Positions 1 to 9,762 of a DNA stretch of 64,000 nucleotides are shown one piece after another. This DNA is from CAVUXJ01 sp963814975. GTDB taxonomy: Bacteria; Acidobacteriota; Vicinamibacteria; Vicinamibacterales; CAVVIG01. The position numbers were made by a program, and so were the translations under genes. The stretch lies in assembly GCA_963814975.1 (NCBI GenBank), contig CAWFFB010000026.1, positions 169,991-233,990 on the forward strand. The letters run 5' to 3'. The notes under the pieces were generated by a model. The model made no database searches. It had not been told where the DNA came from and saw only the letters and a program-made list of their open reading frames with translations. How positions within the stretch are numbered: position 1 is the first letter of the stretch; each line of letters starts with the position of its first letter.

Positions 1-376
1 GTGCGACGACGTACACCTCGTTGGGATTCTCGGTCGGCTCGATCTTGAGGTTGGCGGCCTTCCATTTGGCCAGCGCGCCTTTCATGTCCTTCACGATAAA
101 GCCGAAGTGATCGACGATGCTGCCGGCGGGAGGGGCCGCCGATTCCGCCTTGCGCAGCATGACGAACACGCCGGGGAACTGAATGAGCTCGAGAGGGCCG
201 TTCTTCACGAGCGTCCCGCCCATCGCGGAAATCCAGAACTGCTTCTGGGCGTCGACGTCCTTCACCGCGAGATGAACGTGCCCCATCGTGACGCCGACCT
301 GATTGGGCTCGGCGAGCTGTGCCACCGACGGTGTGGCCCAGAGGAGGACAACGGCAAGGAAGGTGAGGTGCTTCAT
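1..376 (-). CDS. Exported VOC-family (glyoxalase-like) protein, 3' end outside window
   Basis: The minus strand is open from an ATG at 376 to the window edge, so the C-terminus is missing. The N-terminus is a Sec-type signal peptide (MKHLTFLAVVLLWATPSVAQ). It is followed by a vicinal-oxygen-chelate fold: MGHVHLAVKDVDAQKQFW is the classic first beta-strand with the metal-ligand His, and VDHFGFIVKDMKGALAKW is the start of the second half-module. VOC proteins include glyoxalases, dioxygenases and antibiotic-binding proteins. The substrate cannot be told here. The signal peptide suggests a periplasmic location. Confidence 0.8.
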   Translation of the reverse strand, partial: MKHLTFLAVVLLWATPSVAQLAEPNQVGVTMGHVHLAVKDVDAQKQFWISAMGGTLVKNGPLELIQFPGVFVMLRKAESAAPPAGSIVDHFGFIVKDMKGALAKWKAANLKIEPTENPNEVYVVA

Positions 377-419
377 CTCAATGGCCCTCCGGATTCTCGA
401 TCGTCTCCACGGTCCGGCG

Positions 420-535
420 AACAGGTTGCTGAAAAAGCCAGCAACCTGAGGTGAGAAGAACTTGCGGCCTTCTTAACTTCCCGGTTCTGAGTTCTCACTT
501 CAGGCTGGGTATTTCAACAGCCTGCCAAGCCGGAC
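420..535. repeat. Intergenic inverted-repeat element with a perfect 9-bp hairpin
   Basis: The 9-bp arms at 423-431 and 439-447 (AGGTTGCTG/CAGCAACCT) are perfect complements around a 7-nt loop. Further out, GTGAGAA near 453 pairs with TTCTCAC near 494, and the outer ends (CAGGTTGCTGAAA against TTTCAACAGCCTG) are also roughly complementary. It lies between the start of the VOC gene and the end of the next gene, so it is either a repeat element or a terminator-like structure. Confidence 0.55.
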
Positions 536-553
536 ATTCGCACGTCACGTTTC

Positions 554-1099
554 CTATTCTCCCGGCGTCATCAGGTGGGCCGTGGTCGTGCCCGCGTTCA
601 TGATCCAGACGCCACCCTGCTTGGGATTGTCGGGCAACCCCATCGATTGAGTCGTCGCGCCCGGCACGGCGATGGTCATGTGGTTTCGCGTGTGCTCCCG
701 GTCGGGGCCCATCACGTGATACCACACCGACCCGAACTCGGGCTTCACGCGGGTACCGTTCGCCTCGGCGGCATCGAGCAGCGCCTGTCTCTTGACTTTG
801 TCGGGTTCCGCTTCGAACTTCATGTTCTGGGCGAGCCGGTCCAGGTTGGCGATGCTGGTGCACTCAATCATGAACGGCTGCTGGCTAGGCTGTCCCGATC
901 GGTCCATGCAGACCAGACGGTTCGTGCCCTTCCTCAGGGTCTCGTAGGTATAGTCCGGCTTCCACTTGATGACCGTCGCCCCCTCGCGCAGATTGGGCGG
1001 CGCGGCAAGCAAGGCCGTGTCGATTTCGGACGGGGTTTGCGCGAACACGCTGGGCAGGAATCCCAGCATACCGACAACAAGCGGAACGATGTGTTTCAT
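554..1099 (-). CDS. Exported protein of unknown function, 181 aa
   Basis: I do not recognise the family. The start at 1099 (MKHIVPLVVGMLGFLPSVFAQ) gives a clear signal peptide ending in an A-x-A-like site. A longer in-frame start at 1195 would put 32 residues before it and is unlikely. The mature part is about 160 residues, with two cysteines in the motifs LVCMDRSG and FMIECTSI, and a His-containing segment, YHVMGPDREHTRNHMTIAVPG. It reads in the same direction as the VOC gene, with the 420-535 repeat between them. It is probably periplasmic. Confidence 0.75.
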   Translation of the reverse strand: MKHIVPLVVGMLGFLPSVFAQTPSEIDTALLAAPPNLREGATVIKWKPDYTYETLRKGTNRLVCMDRSGQPSQQPFMIECTSIANLDRLAQNMKFEAEPDKVKRQALLDAAEANGTRVKPEFGSVWYHVMGPDREHTRNHMTIAVPGATTQSMGLPDNPKQGGVWIMNAGTTTAHLMTPGE

Positions 1100-1343
1100 C
1101 GATGCCTCCATGACCGTAGTGTTGCCAGGGGATGCAGTATACCGTGAGGCGGCCGTGCTTTCCGGGAGATCAACATCAAAAGTCGCCGTGGGCAAGGGAC
1201 CCTGGCCTCACACGAACCGCTGGCGGGAGGCCATCTAGTACCTCCGCTGGCAGTGACATCGACGCCCGAGTACCGGCTGAAGCCGGACACTACGTACGCG
1301 AAAACCCGCGGCGCGTGTCCCACGCCCTGGCGGTGTCGCCCGG

Positions 1344-2618
1344 TCAGTTCCGCGCGACGCTCGCCACGGTCTTGTCGACCAGCAGCAGAAAAGCGCTGAT
1401 CGCCTTCTCGAGATGTTCTTCGGGAGTGTCTTCCTCCCGGCAATGCGAGAGCCCTCCGGCGGAACAGGCAAACATCATCACCACCGGCATGTGCGGCACC
1501 ATCTCCGCGGCGTCGTGCAGCGCGCCGGACGGAAGCGTCGGCGCGTCTCCGGTGACCTCCCGAACCGACTCCTCGCACAGCCGGAGCAGGTGCGGATCGA
1601 AGTGACGCGGCTCGATCCGGAACAGTGGTCTCCACTCGACGGACACGCCGTTCTCCTCTGAAAAACGGCGCGACGCTTCGTGTGCCTCGCGGTACATCGC
1701 CGCGAGCACATCGGGATCGAGCGCGCGCTGATCGACCGATATCTCCGCGACGCCTGGCACGGCGGTCACGATTCCCGGGGTGATCTTGACCACGCCAACC
1801 GTGCACACCACGCCGGCGTCGGGCCTGGAGTGACGTCTGGCGATTTCACGGCACTCGAGCGCCGTTGCCGCCGCGGCCAGGAACGCGTCACGCCGCATGG
1901 CAATGGGCGTCGACCCGGAATGGGCGGCCTGGCCGACAAACCGCACCATGTTCCGCTCGAGCCCGAAGGTTCCCAGGACGACCCCGGCCGATCGGTTGAG
2001 TGACTCGAGCACCGGCCCCTGTTCGATGTGCATCTCGAGGTACGCCTTCGCGTCGATCGCCTCGAGCTCCTGCCGGGCGTTCAGCATCGTGTCGAGCGTC
2101 ACGCCGTGATCGCGCAGCGCGTCTTCCAGACGGGTGCCTTCCGCGTCTCGCAGTTCTCTGATCTCGTCAACGTTGAGCCGGCCGGCGGCGGCGGATGAGC
2201 CCAGGAGGCTGCGGCCAAAGCGCGCGCCTTCTTCGTCGGCCCAATCGACCAGCCGAAGCGTCACCGGCGGCCTCGAGCCCTGTCCGTGTCGGCGCAGCGC
2301 TTCCAGCGCGACCAGCACGCCGAGGGTGCCGTCCAGCCAGCCGCCGTTCGGCACAGAGTCCAGATGTCCGCCGATGATGACCGTCCTGCTCGATGCGCCG
2401 GGAAGCGTCACCCAGTGGTTTCCCGCAGCGTCCGTGACTGGGGTGAGTCCCAGCTGCGACACCTTGTCCTGCAGCCACCCGCGCGCCTGCCTCCACACCG
2501 GTCCCCACGCGAGGCGTTGCGCTCCGAGTGGAGTCGAGGTCAAGGCCGCCAGTTCGCGAAGGTCCGCGATGACACTGCGCGCGCTGCGGTGCAGTGCGTC
2601 GGCGATTTCGCTGTGCAT
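1344..2618 (-). CDS. M20-family amidohydrolase (allantoate amidohydrolase / N-carbamoyl-L-amino-acid hydrolase type)
   Basis: This is a 424-aa binuclear zinc peptidase-fold hydrolase of the AllC/HyuC/beta-ureidopropionase group. These enzymes hydrolyse carbamoyl or ureido groups in purine, pyrimidine or hydantoin catabolism. Metal-ligand motifs are visible: GGHLDSVPNGGWLDGTLGV (His85, Asp87, Asp96), DWADEEGARFG (Glu129/130) and LEMHIEQGPVLE. The lid/dimerisation domain lies between about residues 210 and 325. Length is normal for the family and there is no signal peptide, so it is cytoplasmic. A class V aminotransferase follows in the same orientation about 90 bp upstream, so the two may share a nitrogen-scavenging role. 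Substrate specificity cannot be set from motifs alone. Confidence 0.88.
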   Translation of the reverse strand: MHSEIADALHRSARSVIADLRELAALTSTPLGAQRLAWGPVWRQARGWLQDKVSQLGLTPVTDAAGNHWVTLPGASSRTVIIGGHLDSVPNGGWLDGTLGVLVALEALRRHGQGSRPPVTLRLVDWADEEGARFGRSLLGSSAAAGRLNVDEIRELRDAEGTRLEDALRDHGVTLDTMLNARQELEAIDAKAYLEMHIEQGPVLESLNRSAGVVLGTFGLERNMVRFVGQAAHSGSTPIAMRRDAFLAAAATALECREIARRHSRPDAGVVCTVGVVKITPGIVTAVPGVAEISVDQRALDPDVLAAMYREAHEASRRFSEENGVSVEWRPLFRIEPRHFDPHLLRLCEESVREVTGDAPTLPSGALHDAAEMVPHMPVVMMFACSAGGLSHCREEDTPEEHLEKAISAFLLLVDKTVASVARN

Positions 2619-2707
2619 GGCCCGGAGGATTCCACGCGTTCACGGATCGCGTCAAGGAGGGAAGGAGCCGGGCGAGGCGTGCGACACGGCTTCGTGCCGG
2701 AGCGGCG

Positions 2708-3886
2708 TCACGAAAGCCGCCGCGGTACTGCCTCTGCCAGCCGATCGATGTCCGCCCCGTCGTTGTAGATCTGCGCCGAGATCCTCGCCCGCACCCGGCC
2801 TCCGTAGGCGTGCATGTGCACCTCGATCCCCTCGTCGAGGAGGAGGGAGTCGCGCATGGCGATCGCCTCGTCGCGCGAGGTGCCCGCCGCCACGGGCAAC
2901 GTCACCATCGCCATCGATCCCACGAGCGATTCGGGCGCGCTGCACTCGGTGTCCCAGCGCTCGGCGAGACGCTGCGCCCCCATCCAAGCCAGGTCGTGGT
3001 TGTAGCGGCGGATGTCGTCGAGGCCCCACTCCTGGAAGAGCGCGAGGGCAGCCGGGGCAGCCAGGTGTGCCGACGGATCGCGCGTGCCCACCATGTCGAA
3101 CTCCGTGGTGAAACCTTCGTCGAGTCCCCAAGAGATCACGGCGGGATGGAGGCCCGGCTGCCGCTCTGGCGCTGCCCACAGCACGCCGCTGCTGCGCGGG
3201 GTCCACGCCCACTTGTGGAGGTTCCCCACGTACCAATCCACGCCCAGCGACGGAATGTCCAGGGTGATTGAGGCGGGAGCGTGCGCGCCGTCGGCCAAGA
3301 CCGCTACTTCCAGACGCTTCAGCGCGGTGGCAATCTCGGCCAACGGAAACACAATCGCGGTGTCGGCGGAGATATGGTCGACGATCGCCAGGCGCGTGTG
3401 CGGTCCCACGGCCGTCGTCCACGCCTGCGTCAGGCCCTTCGCGGTAAAGGGATAGGGCATCGTGACCGTTCGGATGGTCGCGCCCTTTTCACGCGCCGCA
3501 TGGATAGCGGCCCGCGTGACGCCGCCGTAGCCGAGATCGGCGACGAGAACCTCGTCGCCGGGTTGGAATGCAAATGAGCGCAGCACGGCGTTGGCGCCCG
3601 TGGTGGCGTTGTCCACGAACACGAGGTCCTCGCCTCTGGCGCCCAGGAATTCGGCGACGGTAGCGGCCGCCTCGCGCAGCCGAGGGACGTGGCGAGCGTG
3701 CCTGCCCATTGTGACGGCAGTGAGCTCCCGGAGGATGAACCGGCTCGGATGGCGCTCGATCTCGTTGAGGATCGCTTGCCGCGCTGCCATCACGCGGAGG
3801 GGCGTGACGCCGACGGTGCCGTGGTTCAGGTAGGTTCCCCGCGAATCCAGCGGCCATTCCTTCAGCCAGCGACGTCCAAAATTCAC
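2708..3886 (-). CDS. PLP-dependent class V aminotransferase family protein
   Basis: 392-aa fold-type I PLP enzyme, closest in pattern to the isopenicillin-N-epimerase/cysteine-desulfurase-like branch. The PLP phosphate region is DNATTGANA (92-100). The pyridine-nitrogen Asp is in LADGAHAPA (Asp199), and the Schiff-base lysine is in GNLHKWAWTPRSSGVLW (Lys225). It begins with GTG at 3886, preceded by AAGGAGA at good spacing. It lies just upstream of, and in the same direction as, the M20 amidohydrolase. There is no signal peptide. The exact reaction is open; epimerase, desulfurase or aminotransferase are all possible in this family. Confidence 0.87.
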   Translation of the reverse strand: MNFGRRWLKEWPLDSRGTYLNHGTVGVTPLRVMAARQAILNEIERHPSRFILRELTAVTMGRHARHVPRLREAAATVAEFLGARGEDLVFVDNATTGANAVLRSFAFQPGDEVLVADLGYGGVTRAAIHAAREKGATIRTVTMPYPFTAKGLTQAWTTAVGPHTRLAIVDHISADTAIVFPLAEIATALKRLEVAVLADGAHAPASITLDIPSLGVDWYVGNLHKWAWTPRSSGVLWAAPERQPGLHPAVISWGLDEGFTTEFDMVGTRDPSAHLAAPAALALFQEWGLDDIRRYNHDLAWMGAQRLAERWDTECSAPESLVGSMAMVTLPVAAGTSRDEAIAMRDSLLLDEGIEVHMHAYGGRVRARISAQIYNDGADIDRLAEAVPRRLS

Positions 3887-4007
3887 GCAGCTCTCCTTGC
3901 AGCCGGGGCCATCGGCGGCAGCGCACGCGGCACCAGGTTCATCGTCGTCGCAACCGCCTTTGCAACGGCGCGCATGCGGCCGCGGCGTCGAGGGCCGACA
4001 GGTGTGT

Positions 4008-5169
4008 TCAGGTGCGACCAGGCGAAGGCGTGGCGCTCGAGAGCAGCGCCAGAATCTCGTCTCCGTACGTTTCCCGCCGCCAGGGGCCGAAGTCGGTGAT
4101 GTCCGCCAGTTCGCCGTGGGTGCGCGGTGGACGGCGGGCCAGGTCCCAGAGCGCCGTGCGCGGAAGAATCACATCCGATTCAACGCCTCGCGCCCTCGCC
4201 CTGTCCTTCCGCCATGTGTGCAGGCGGTCGTACCGATCGCGCACCTCGTCGGACTCGCGATCGGCCTGGGGCGCGCGCTGGACCGGGGCGTGGAGTCCGT
4301 CCTGAATGGCGCGCAGCACGCCGTCGCCGTACCGGAGGATCTGCTCTGGGGTCATCCCGGGCAGCCGCCGCAAGTCGTCGGTCTGACACGGCGCGCGGCG
4401 TGCGAGCTCCATCAGCGTCGCCTCTCCCATGACTTTGAAAGGCGGGCGGTCCATGCGCTCGGCCTGCGTTTCGCGGTACGCGAAAAGGGCCTGGAGGACC
4501 GCCGCCTGCGCGGGCGTGAGATCGCGCGCTCCGCTGACGCGCCAGAATGCCGCCGGATCCGGACCCGCGTGGTCGATGGAGCCGCGCAGCCGCGCCAACC
4601 GTTCGAATTCCTCGTGCGCCTCAGGCCAGCGGCCGGATTCGGTCAACGCCTGGAGTTGACGATCGCGCAACGCCGCCAGATAGTGCGTGTCGAGCCGCGC
4701 GTAGTCCAACTGCTCCGGCGTCAGGGGACGGCGTTTCCAGTCGGCACGCTGATGCTTCTTGTTCAGCGTGACGCCGAAATGGGTGTCGAGAATGGCAGCG
4801 AGGCCGACCTGCGGCCAGCCGAGGGTGCGCGCGGCGCTCATCGTGTCGAAGATGTTCGCACACTCGAAGCGGTAGTCCCGTCTGAGGCAGATGAGGTCGT
4901 ATTCGGCGGCGTGAAAAACCTTCTGCTGGCTCGGATTGGCGAAGAAGGGCGCGAGCGGATTCGAGGTCCGCCAGCTTGATCGGATCGACGATGTAGTCGG
5001 CGGCGGGGGTGGAGAACTGGATCAGGCACACGCGCTCGCGATAGGCGTGCAGGCTGTTGGATTCGGTGTCGACGGCGACGACCGGATAGGGGGCGAGATC
5101 GCGGACGAGCGTCCCGAGGCTGTCTTCATCAGCGACGAGGACGGGAGGAGGCAACGAGAACGCGCACAT
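4008..5169 (-). pseudogene. rnd: Ribonuclease D, interrupted by a single-base frameshift
   Basis: The 5' part, from ATG at 5169, encodes the DEDD exonuclease start (VVAVDTESNSLHAYRERVCL) through DPIKLADLES. The rest continues in another frame with LAPFFANPSQQKVFHAAEYD, the RAARTLGWPQVGL-type segment, and an HRDC-like C-terminus with DYARLDTHYLAALRD (the last DEDD Asp/Tyr region). Reading across one extra base near 4956 restores a normal RNase D of about 385 residues. RNase D trims tRNA and other RNA 3' ends in the cytoplasm. All motifs are kept, so an indel error in the assembly is as likely as a real null allele. Confidence 0.85.
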
Positions 5170-5425
5170 GCGTCCATATTAGCGGTGCTCCGGTCCCTTT
5201 GTCGCGCGGTCGACGCCGCGGCGCGGCCCGCGCACCCGAGATTTCCCCGGGCGTTTGTCGCGACCGATCGCGTAAAATCATGCCCGGTGCCCTGATACGG
5301 CCCCTTCGCGCGGCTCACGGGCCGATTCCCACGGGACAGTTCCGACATCAGGCGACCGCGACACGCAAAAGGTGGAGACCTGGCCCTGATGAACGTTCGG
5401 CGGGGCCGTGCGCAGGAGGTAGGAC

Positions 5426-6484
5426 ATGAAGACCATCGCCTTCGCGATTTTATTGTCCGCCGTGACGACACCGCTGGCGGCGCAGTGGCTGACGTATCCC
5501 ACGCCCGGCATGCCGCGCACCGCCGACGGTAAGCCGAATCTCACCGCTCCGGCGCCTCGAACCCCCGACGGAAAACCGGATCTCACGGGGGTGTGGCTGA
5601 GAATGTCGGCGTATGGCCGCGACGTCGCGGTGGACCTCAAGCCCGGGGAGGTTCAGCCGTGGGCCAAAGCGCTGGTCGAGCGCCGCCTGGAGGATCTGGG
5701 GATCGACCACATGTCGCATCTATGCCTGCCCTGGGGCCCGAACTACAGCACCAGCCAGCGCAGGGCGAAGATCGTTCAGACTCCAGGTCTCATCCTCATC
5801 CTGGACGAAGATCTCACCTACCGGCAGATTTATCTCGACGGCCGCCCACTCGAGACGAAACCGCATCCGAGCTGGATGGGATATTCAGTGGGCCGATGGG
5901 AAGGCGACACGCTGGTGGTCGAGAGTTTCGGATTCAACGACCGGACCTGGCTGGATGCGATCGGCCATCCCCATACCGAAGCGCTGCGTACGACTGAACG
6001 CTACCGCCGCACGGACTTCGGCCACATGGACATTGAAGTGACGCTGAGCGACCCGGAGGCGTACACCCGGCCATGGACCGTGCCGCTCCGCGCGGAGTTG
6101 ACCCCGGATACCGAACTGCTCGAGACGGTCTGCAACGAGAGCCCCTCCCAACGTGAGCATTGGATCGGCAAGGCCTCCGACGATCTGAAGTCGCAAGTAC
6201 CCGTCGCCCCGGAGGTGCTGGCGAAATATGTCGGCACTTACCAAGAGCTGGACCTCTGGGGACCCGGACCCCACCCCAGGGTGATCAACATCACCGTTTC
6301 TGACGGCGCGCTGTTCGCGGAACTGAAAGGACGGGGAAAAACCCAGCTCGTCGCGCAGTCGGAAACCAGGTTTTCCGGCTTTTTTGGACTCGGAATCAGT
6401 TTCGTCCTGGACAGCCAGGGCAAGCTGACGCATCTGCTCGAGATGCACGTGTCGGGCAATTACCGGTTCTCGCGCACGCCGTAG
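5426..6484 (+). CDS. Exported protein of unknown function with DGKPDLTGVW motif, 352 aa
   Basis: It starts at ATG 5426 after a strong AGGAGG-type site (5415-5420) and has a signal peptide, MKTIAFAILLSAVTTPLAAQ. The mature protein carries the RTPDGKPDLTGVW segment and the block SWMGYSVGRWEGDTLVVES with GHPHTEALRTTERYRR. From memory this combination recurs in many Acidobacteriota exported proteins without an assigned function. The C-terminal third (KYVGTYQELDLWG) resembles a small beta-barrel lipocalin-like tail. It is transcribed divergently from the RNase D gene. It is expected to be periplasmic. Confidence 0.82.
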   Translation: MKTIAFAILLSAVTTPLAAQWLTYPTPGMPRTADGKPNLTAPAPRTPDGKPDLTGVWLRMSAYGRDVAVDLKPGEVQPWAKALVERRLEDLGIDHMSHLCLPWGPNYSTSQRRAKIVQTPGLILILDEDLTYRQIYLDGRPLETKPHPSWMGYSVGRWEGDTLVVESFGFNDRTWLDAIGHPHTEALRTTERYRRTDFGHMDIEVTLSDPEAYTRPWTVPLRAELTPDTELLETVCNESPSQREHWIGKASDDLKSQVPVAPEVLAKYVGTYQELDLWGPGPHPRVINITVSDGALFAELKGRGKTQLVAQSETRFSGFFGLGISFVLDSQGKLTHLLEMHVSGNYRFSRTP

Positions 6485-6510
6485 CGGCCGGGATCAGCGG
6501 ATACGGGCCA

Positions 6511-6960
6511 CTAGTTCGCGAGAGGAATCGCGATCGTGACGCGATCCTCGGTGCCCACCACTTTCGTGGTATGGCCCTTGCCGGTCGTGTCTTCGATCAA
6601 GTTGATGTGACCGGGACCCATCGTGATCTTCTTGCCGCCTGCCACCTCAATTTCTCCCCGACCGCTGAGGGTAATGACGTACTGGCGCCTGGGCCCCACA
6701 TGCCAATCGCTGAACGTCCCGGGCGGCGTTCGACGAAACTGCACGCCCGTTGATTTCATCATCTCCGACACGTTTCCGTTCAGCTTCATTGGCACCTCTT
6801 CGGAATGACTCTGGCCGTCGGGACCGGTGTAGATGCGCGTCACCATGATCGGCTTCCCCGTCTGGGCCGACAGGTGATCCTGATCGGTTCGTGCGCGCCA
6901 GGTGAGAAACAACAAGCCGGCCAATGCAACCAGAGCCAGGCGTCTCGCGGTCGATCTCAT
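6511..6960 (-). CDS. Exported single-domain cupin protein
   Basis: 149 aa. An N-terminal hydrophobic segment with a basic start (MRSTARRLALVALAGLLFL) is a signal peptide or anchor. The remainder is a small beta-barrel cupin: FSDWHVGPRRQYVITLSGRG is motif 1 with a degenerate metal-ligand set (His and Gln), and MGPGHINLIEDTTGKGHTT is motif 2 with His. Such proteins can be isomerases, oxygenases or sugar-binding proteins; no substrate is evident. It is separated by about 200 bp from the gamma-glutamyltranspeptidase gene in the same direction. Confidence 0.8.
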   Translation of the reverse strand: MRSTARRLALVALAGLLFLTWRARTDQDHLSAQTGKPIMVTRIYTGPDGQSHSEEVPMKLNGNVSEMMKSTGVQFRRTPPGTFSDWHVGPRRQYVITLSGRGEIEVAGGKKITMGPGHINLIEDTTGKGHTTKVVGTEDRVTIAIPLAN

Positions 6961-7158
6961 GTGACCTCCTAACGGAACAGAGTCTCCAAGAAACGATCGA
7001 TGTTCTTCGTGCCTTCGTGGTTACCGTCGGTTGCCGCCCAAGCAACCGCGCTCCGGTTGCGGTCGCGGTTCCACAGACGCAAGTTCAGATGCCCCGCCGA
7101 CGGCCGACACTCCATGGTTCTGACCACGTGTCATCAGCACGCCGCCCGCACGCGAGGA

Positions 7159-9060
7159 TCAGTACGCGATTGCGTAGCAGTCTCGCCGTGGATCCGCAGC
7201 GGCGAACCGATTGCCCGTGGCGGGATCGATCATGACCGCGGTCGCGCAGCCCGACATCCCGAACGGCCGCAACCGGCTCACGTTGTGGCCACGCGCGCGG
7301 AGGTCCTCGTACACCGCGTCGGATACCGTCGCCTCCACGTTGAGTTGGTTGAACCCCGCCGCGTGCGGCCAGAACGACCCATAGAAGTGCAGCGTCTGCA
7401 CTCGCGGCCGTTCGAAGGCGGCGTGCAGATTGGGATACCAGTCGTCCCAGAACTCCACCACGCTCAAGAACGCCTGCAGGATGGTCTGGTCCTGATTGTC
7501 GCCGCCGGGCGTGCCCAGCGCCATCATCGGCGTGTCGCCCTTGAACACCAGGCTCGGCGTCAGCGTGTAGCGCGGGCGCGCATGTGGGCGAATCTGGTTG
7601 GCTCGAGTCTTGTCGAGCCAGAACTGCTCGCCGCGAACGCTCATGCCGATGCCTGTCTCTCCAAGAATCACCGCGCCCGGCACCCACCCGCCGCTCGGCG
7701 TGACGTCGAAGATGTTTCCGTCCTTGTCGATGATGGCGATATGGGTCGTGTCCTTGAGCACGCCCGCGGCGTCCTGTCCGCGCGACGCCATGATCAGCGG
7801 GTCGGGGTGCGCGCGCGCGGTCGTCGCGCCGGCCGGGACGTCCGCCTTCCAGTACGGCCACTGCTTCACCTGCGAGTCGTATCGGAGAGGATCGCCGGCG
7901 GCAAACGCGGTCGACGCGCGTGTCCGATCGATGAGAGCGGCCCGCTCTTTCGCATAAGCCTTCGACAGGAGCCCCTCGGAGGGCACCTTCACGAACGACG
8001 GATCGCCGTAAAACGAATCACGGTCCGCATACGCGAGCTTCATCGCTTCCACGACCGTGTGGAGGTAGTCGGCGCTCGCGTAGCCCATCGCGTGCAGATC
8101 GAACGACTCCAGGATGTTGAGCGTCTGCAGCAGCACGGGACCCTGGCTGCCGAATCCGTGCTTGTAGACCGTGTAGCCGCGATAGGTCGTGCGGGCCGGC
8201 TCCTCGATGCGCGCGAAGTATTCGGCGAAATCACGCTCGTCGAAGGGCGCGTCGTGCTTTCGAAGAAAGGCCACCATCTCGCGGGCGATGTCGCCCTTGT
8301 AGAACCGATCGCGCGCCGCGATGATGCCGGCCTGGCGCCCACGGCTCCGCGCGCCACGTTCCGCCTCCACCATGCGTCGCAACGTGCGTGCGGTGGCTGG
8401 CAGCTTGATGGTTTCGCCAGGCGCGTACGGCGAGCCGTCGGATTTGAGCCAGTAGGTCTTGTTCCCGGGCCACCGCTCGAAGAAGTCACGCTCGTTTTGT
8501 ATGGCCTGGGTGGTGCTCGGCCGTATGGGAAAACCGCGCTCCGCGTATCCAATGGCCGGAGCGACGACCTCCTCGAAGCTCATCGTGCCCCACTTCTCGA
8601 GCACGGTGAGCGCGGCGTGAAGGGCGCCGGGCACCACTGCGGGATCCAGGCCCTCGCCCTGCAACGTCTTCCCGCGCGACAGGTACCAGTCGACGTCCAC
8701 CGCGTGAGGCGCCCAGCCCTGGCCGACGACAGAGGTGACTTTGGCTTCTTTCTTCGGGTACACCAACACGAGCGCCTCGCCGCCGAGGCTATAGAGGTCC
8801 TGCTCCAGCACTCCGCCAGCGAGCAGCGCGGCCACGCCGGCGTCGAACGCATTGCCGCCTTTCAGCAGGATGCCGAAGGCCGTGGCGGTGGTCAGCGGAT
8901 GGCCGGTGGATACGCCACCGGACGGCCCCATCACGGCGGGCCGCAACGCCGACCCGGCCGGCTGACGATCCTGTCTCGGGACCTGCGTGGTGCTCGTATC
9001 GGCGAAGCCGACCACGAAGCACGCCGCGCCGAGGACGAACGCGCGCCAACGACCTCTCAT
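7159..9060 (-). CDS. Gamma-glutamyltranspeptidase family protein
   Basis: 633 aa, normal length for the family. These Ntn hydrolases autocleave before a catalytic Thr and transfer or hydrolyse the gamma-glutamyl group of glutathione and similar amides in the periplasm. The cleavage site is in DTTHIAIIDKDGNIF (Thr438). The small-subunit motif PSGGWVPGAVIL and the C-terminal GTPGGDNQDQ (oxyanion-hole region) are present. An N-terminal signal peptide is seen (VLGAACFVVGFADTSTTQ). It could equally be a cephalosporin-acylase-type paralogue; motif level does not separate them. The start is ATG 9060. Confidence 0.9.
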   Translation of the reverse strand: MRGRWRAFVLGAACFVVGFADTSTTQVPRQDRQPAGSALRPAVMGPSGGVSTGHPLTTATAFGILLKGGNAFDAGVAALLAGGVLEQDLYSLGGEALVLVYPKKEAKVTSVVGQGWAPHAVDVDWYLSRGKTLQGEGLDPAVVPGALHAALTVLEKWGTMSFEEVVAPAIGYAERGFPIRPSTTQAIQNERDFFERWPGNKTYWLKSDGSPYAPGETIKLPATARTLRRMVEAERGARSRGRQAGIIAARDRFYKGDIAREMVAFLRKHDAPFDERDFAEYFARIEEPARTTYRGYTVYKHGFGSQGPVLLQTLNILESFDLHAMGYASADYLHTVVEAMKLAYADRDSFYGDPSFVKVPSEGLLSKAYAKERAALIDRTRASTAFAAGDPLRYDSQVKQWPYWKADVPAGATTARAHPDPLIMASRGQDAAGVLKDTTHIAIIDKDGNIFDVTPSGGWVPGAVILGETGIGMSVRGEQFWLDKTRANQIRPHARPRYTLTPSLVFKGDTPMMALGTPGGDNQDQTILQAFLSVVEFWDDWYPNLHAAFERPRVQTLHFYGSFWPHAAGFNQLNVEATVSDAVYEDLRARGHNVSRLRPFGMSGCATAVMIDPATGNRFAAADPRRDCYAIAY

Positions 9061-9180
9061 GGTCTACCTCGCGATGAATGATCGGTTCGGCTGTGTCCGG
9101 CTCCAGGGTGCATGACCGGCACGGCCGCCAGATTCAGCAGCCGGACGGCAGTGTATTCCCCTCGCACCACGGATTCAATG

Positions 9181-9714
9181 TCAGAGCGGCTTGCGCAAGA
9201 CCTCGAACGCGAGATCGTCCCGCCGCGGTAGACCGAAGCGTTGATCGCCGTACGGGAAGGGCCTGCGTTCCCCCGTCCGACGATAGCCGCGGCGTTCGTA
9301 CCAGGCGATGAGCTCGGTGCGCTGCGCGATCACCGTCATGTGCACCGCTCGCGAAGACCAGTGCTCGATCGCCCAGCGTTCGGCCGCCTCGAGCATCTGA
9401 CGGCCAAGGCCCGCATCCTGCATGGTCGGCCGGATCGTCAACAACCCGAGATAACAGTCCTCACCGGTCCGCTCGAGGTGAACGCAGGCCACCAGCAGGT
9501 GATCCCGCTCGTGCAGCAGGATCACGTTGCCGGGTCTGGCGATCGTTTCCGCCAGTCCTTCGACGTCGACTCTCTGCCCGTCGAGCAGATCCGCCTCGGT
9601 CGTCCACCCTGCCTTGCTGCTGTCGCCGCGGTACGCGGAATTGATCAGCGCGACCAGCGCCGCCGCTTCCGCGGTCTCAGCCGGTCGAGTGCTCAAGTTG
9701 ACGAACGGAATCAT
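9181..9714 (-). CDS. GNAT-family N-acetyltransferase
   Basis: About 177 aa from MIPFVNLSTRP; an in-frame ATG five codons upstream at 9729 is also possible. The acetyl-CoA-binding motif A appears as LGLLTIRPTMQDAGLGRQML, an R/Q-x-x-G-x-G/A variant (QDAGLG). It is followed by the alpha3 region AERWAIEHW and the C-terminal ITAWYERRGYRRTGE-like motif (here LIAWYERRGYRRTGER). The substrate is unknown. It sits upstream of, and in the same direction as, ggt. Confidence 0.88.
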   Translation of the reverse strand: MIPFVNLSTRPAETAEAAALVALINSAYRGDSSKAGWTTEADLLDGQRVDVEGLAETIARPGNVILLHERDHLLVACVHLERTGEDCYLGLLTIRPTMQDAGLGRQMLEAAERWAIEHWSSRAVHMTVIAQRTELIAWYERRGYRRTGERRPFPYGDQRFGLPRRDDLAFEVLRKPL

Positions 9715-9762
9715 CAGTCGCGCTCGCAAGCCGCCGGCCGGACAGATCGTGTCTTCGGGACG

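Noticed and set aside
7000..9081. 693-aa plus-strand open frame
   Set aside because: It is antisense to the gamma-glutamyltranspeptidase gene. The minus frame has all family motifs; the plus frame is a GC-rich shadow.
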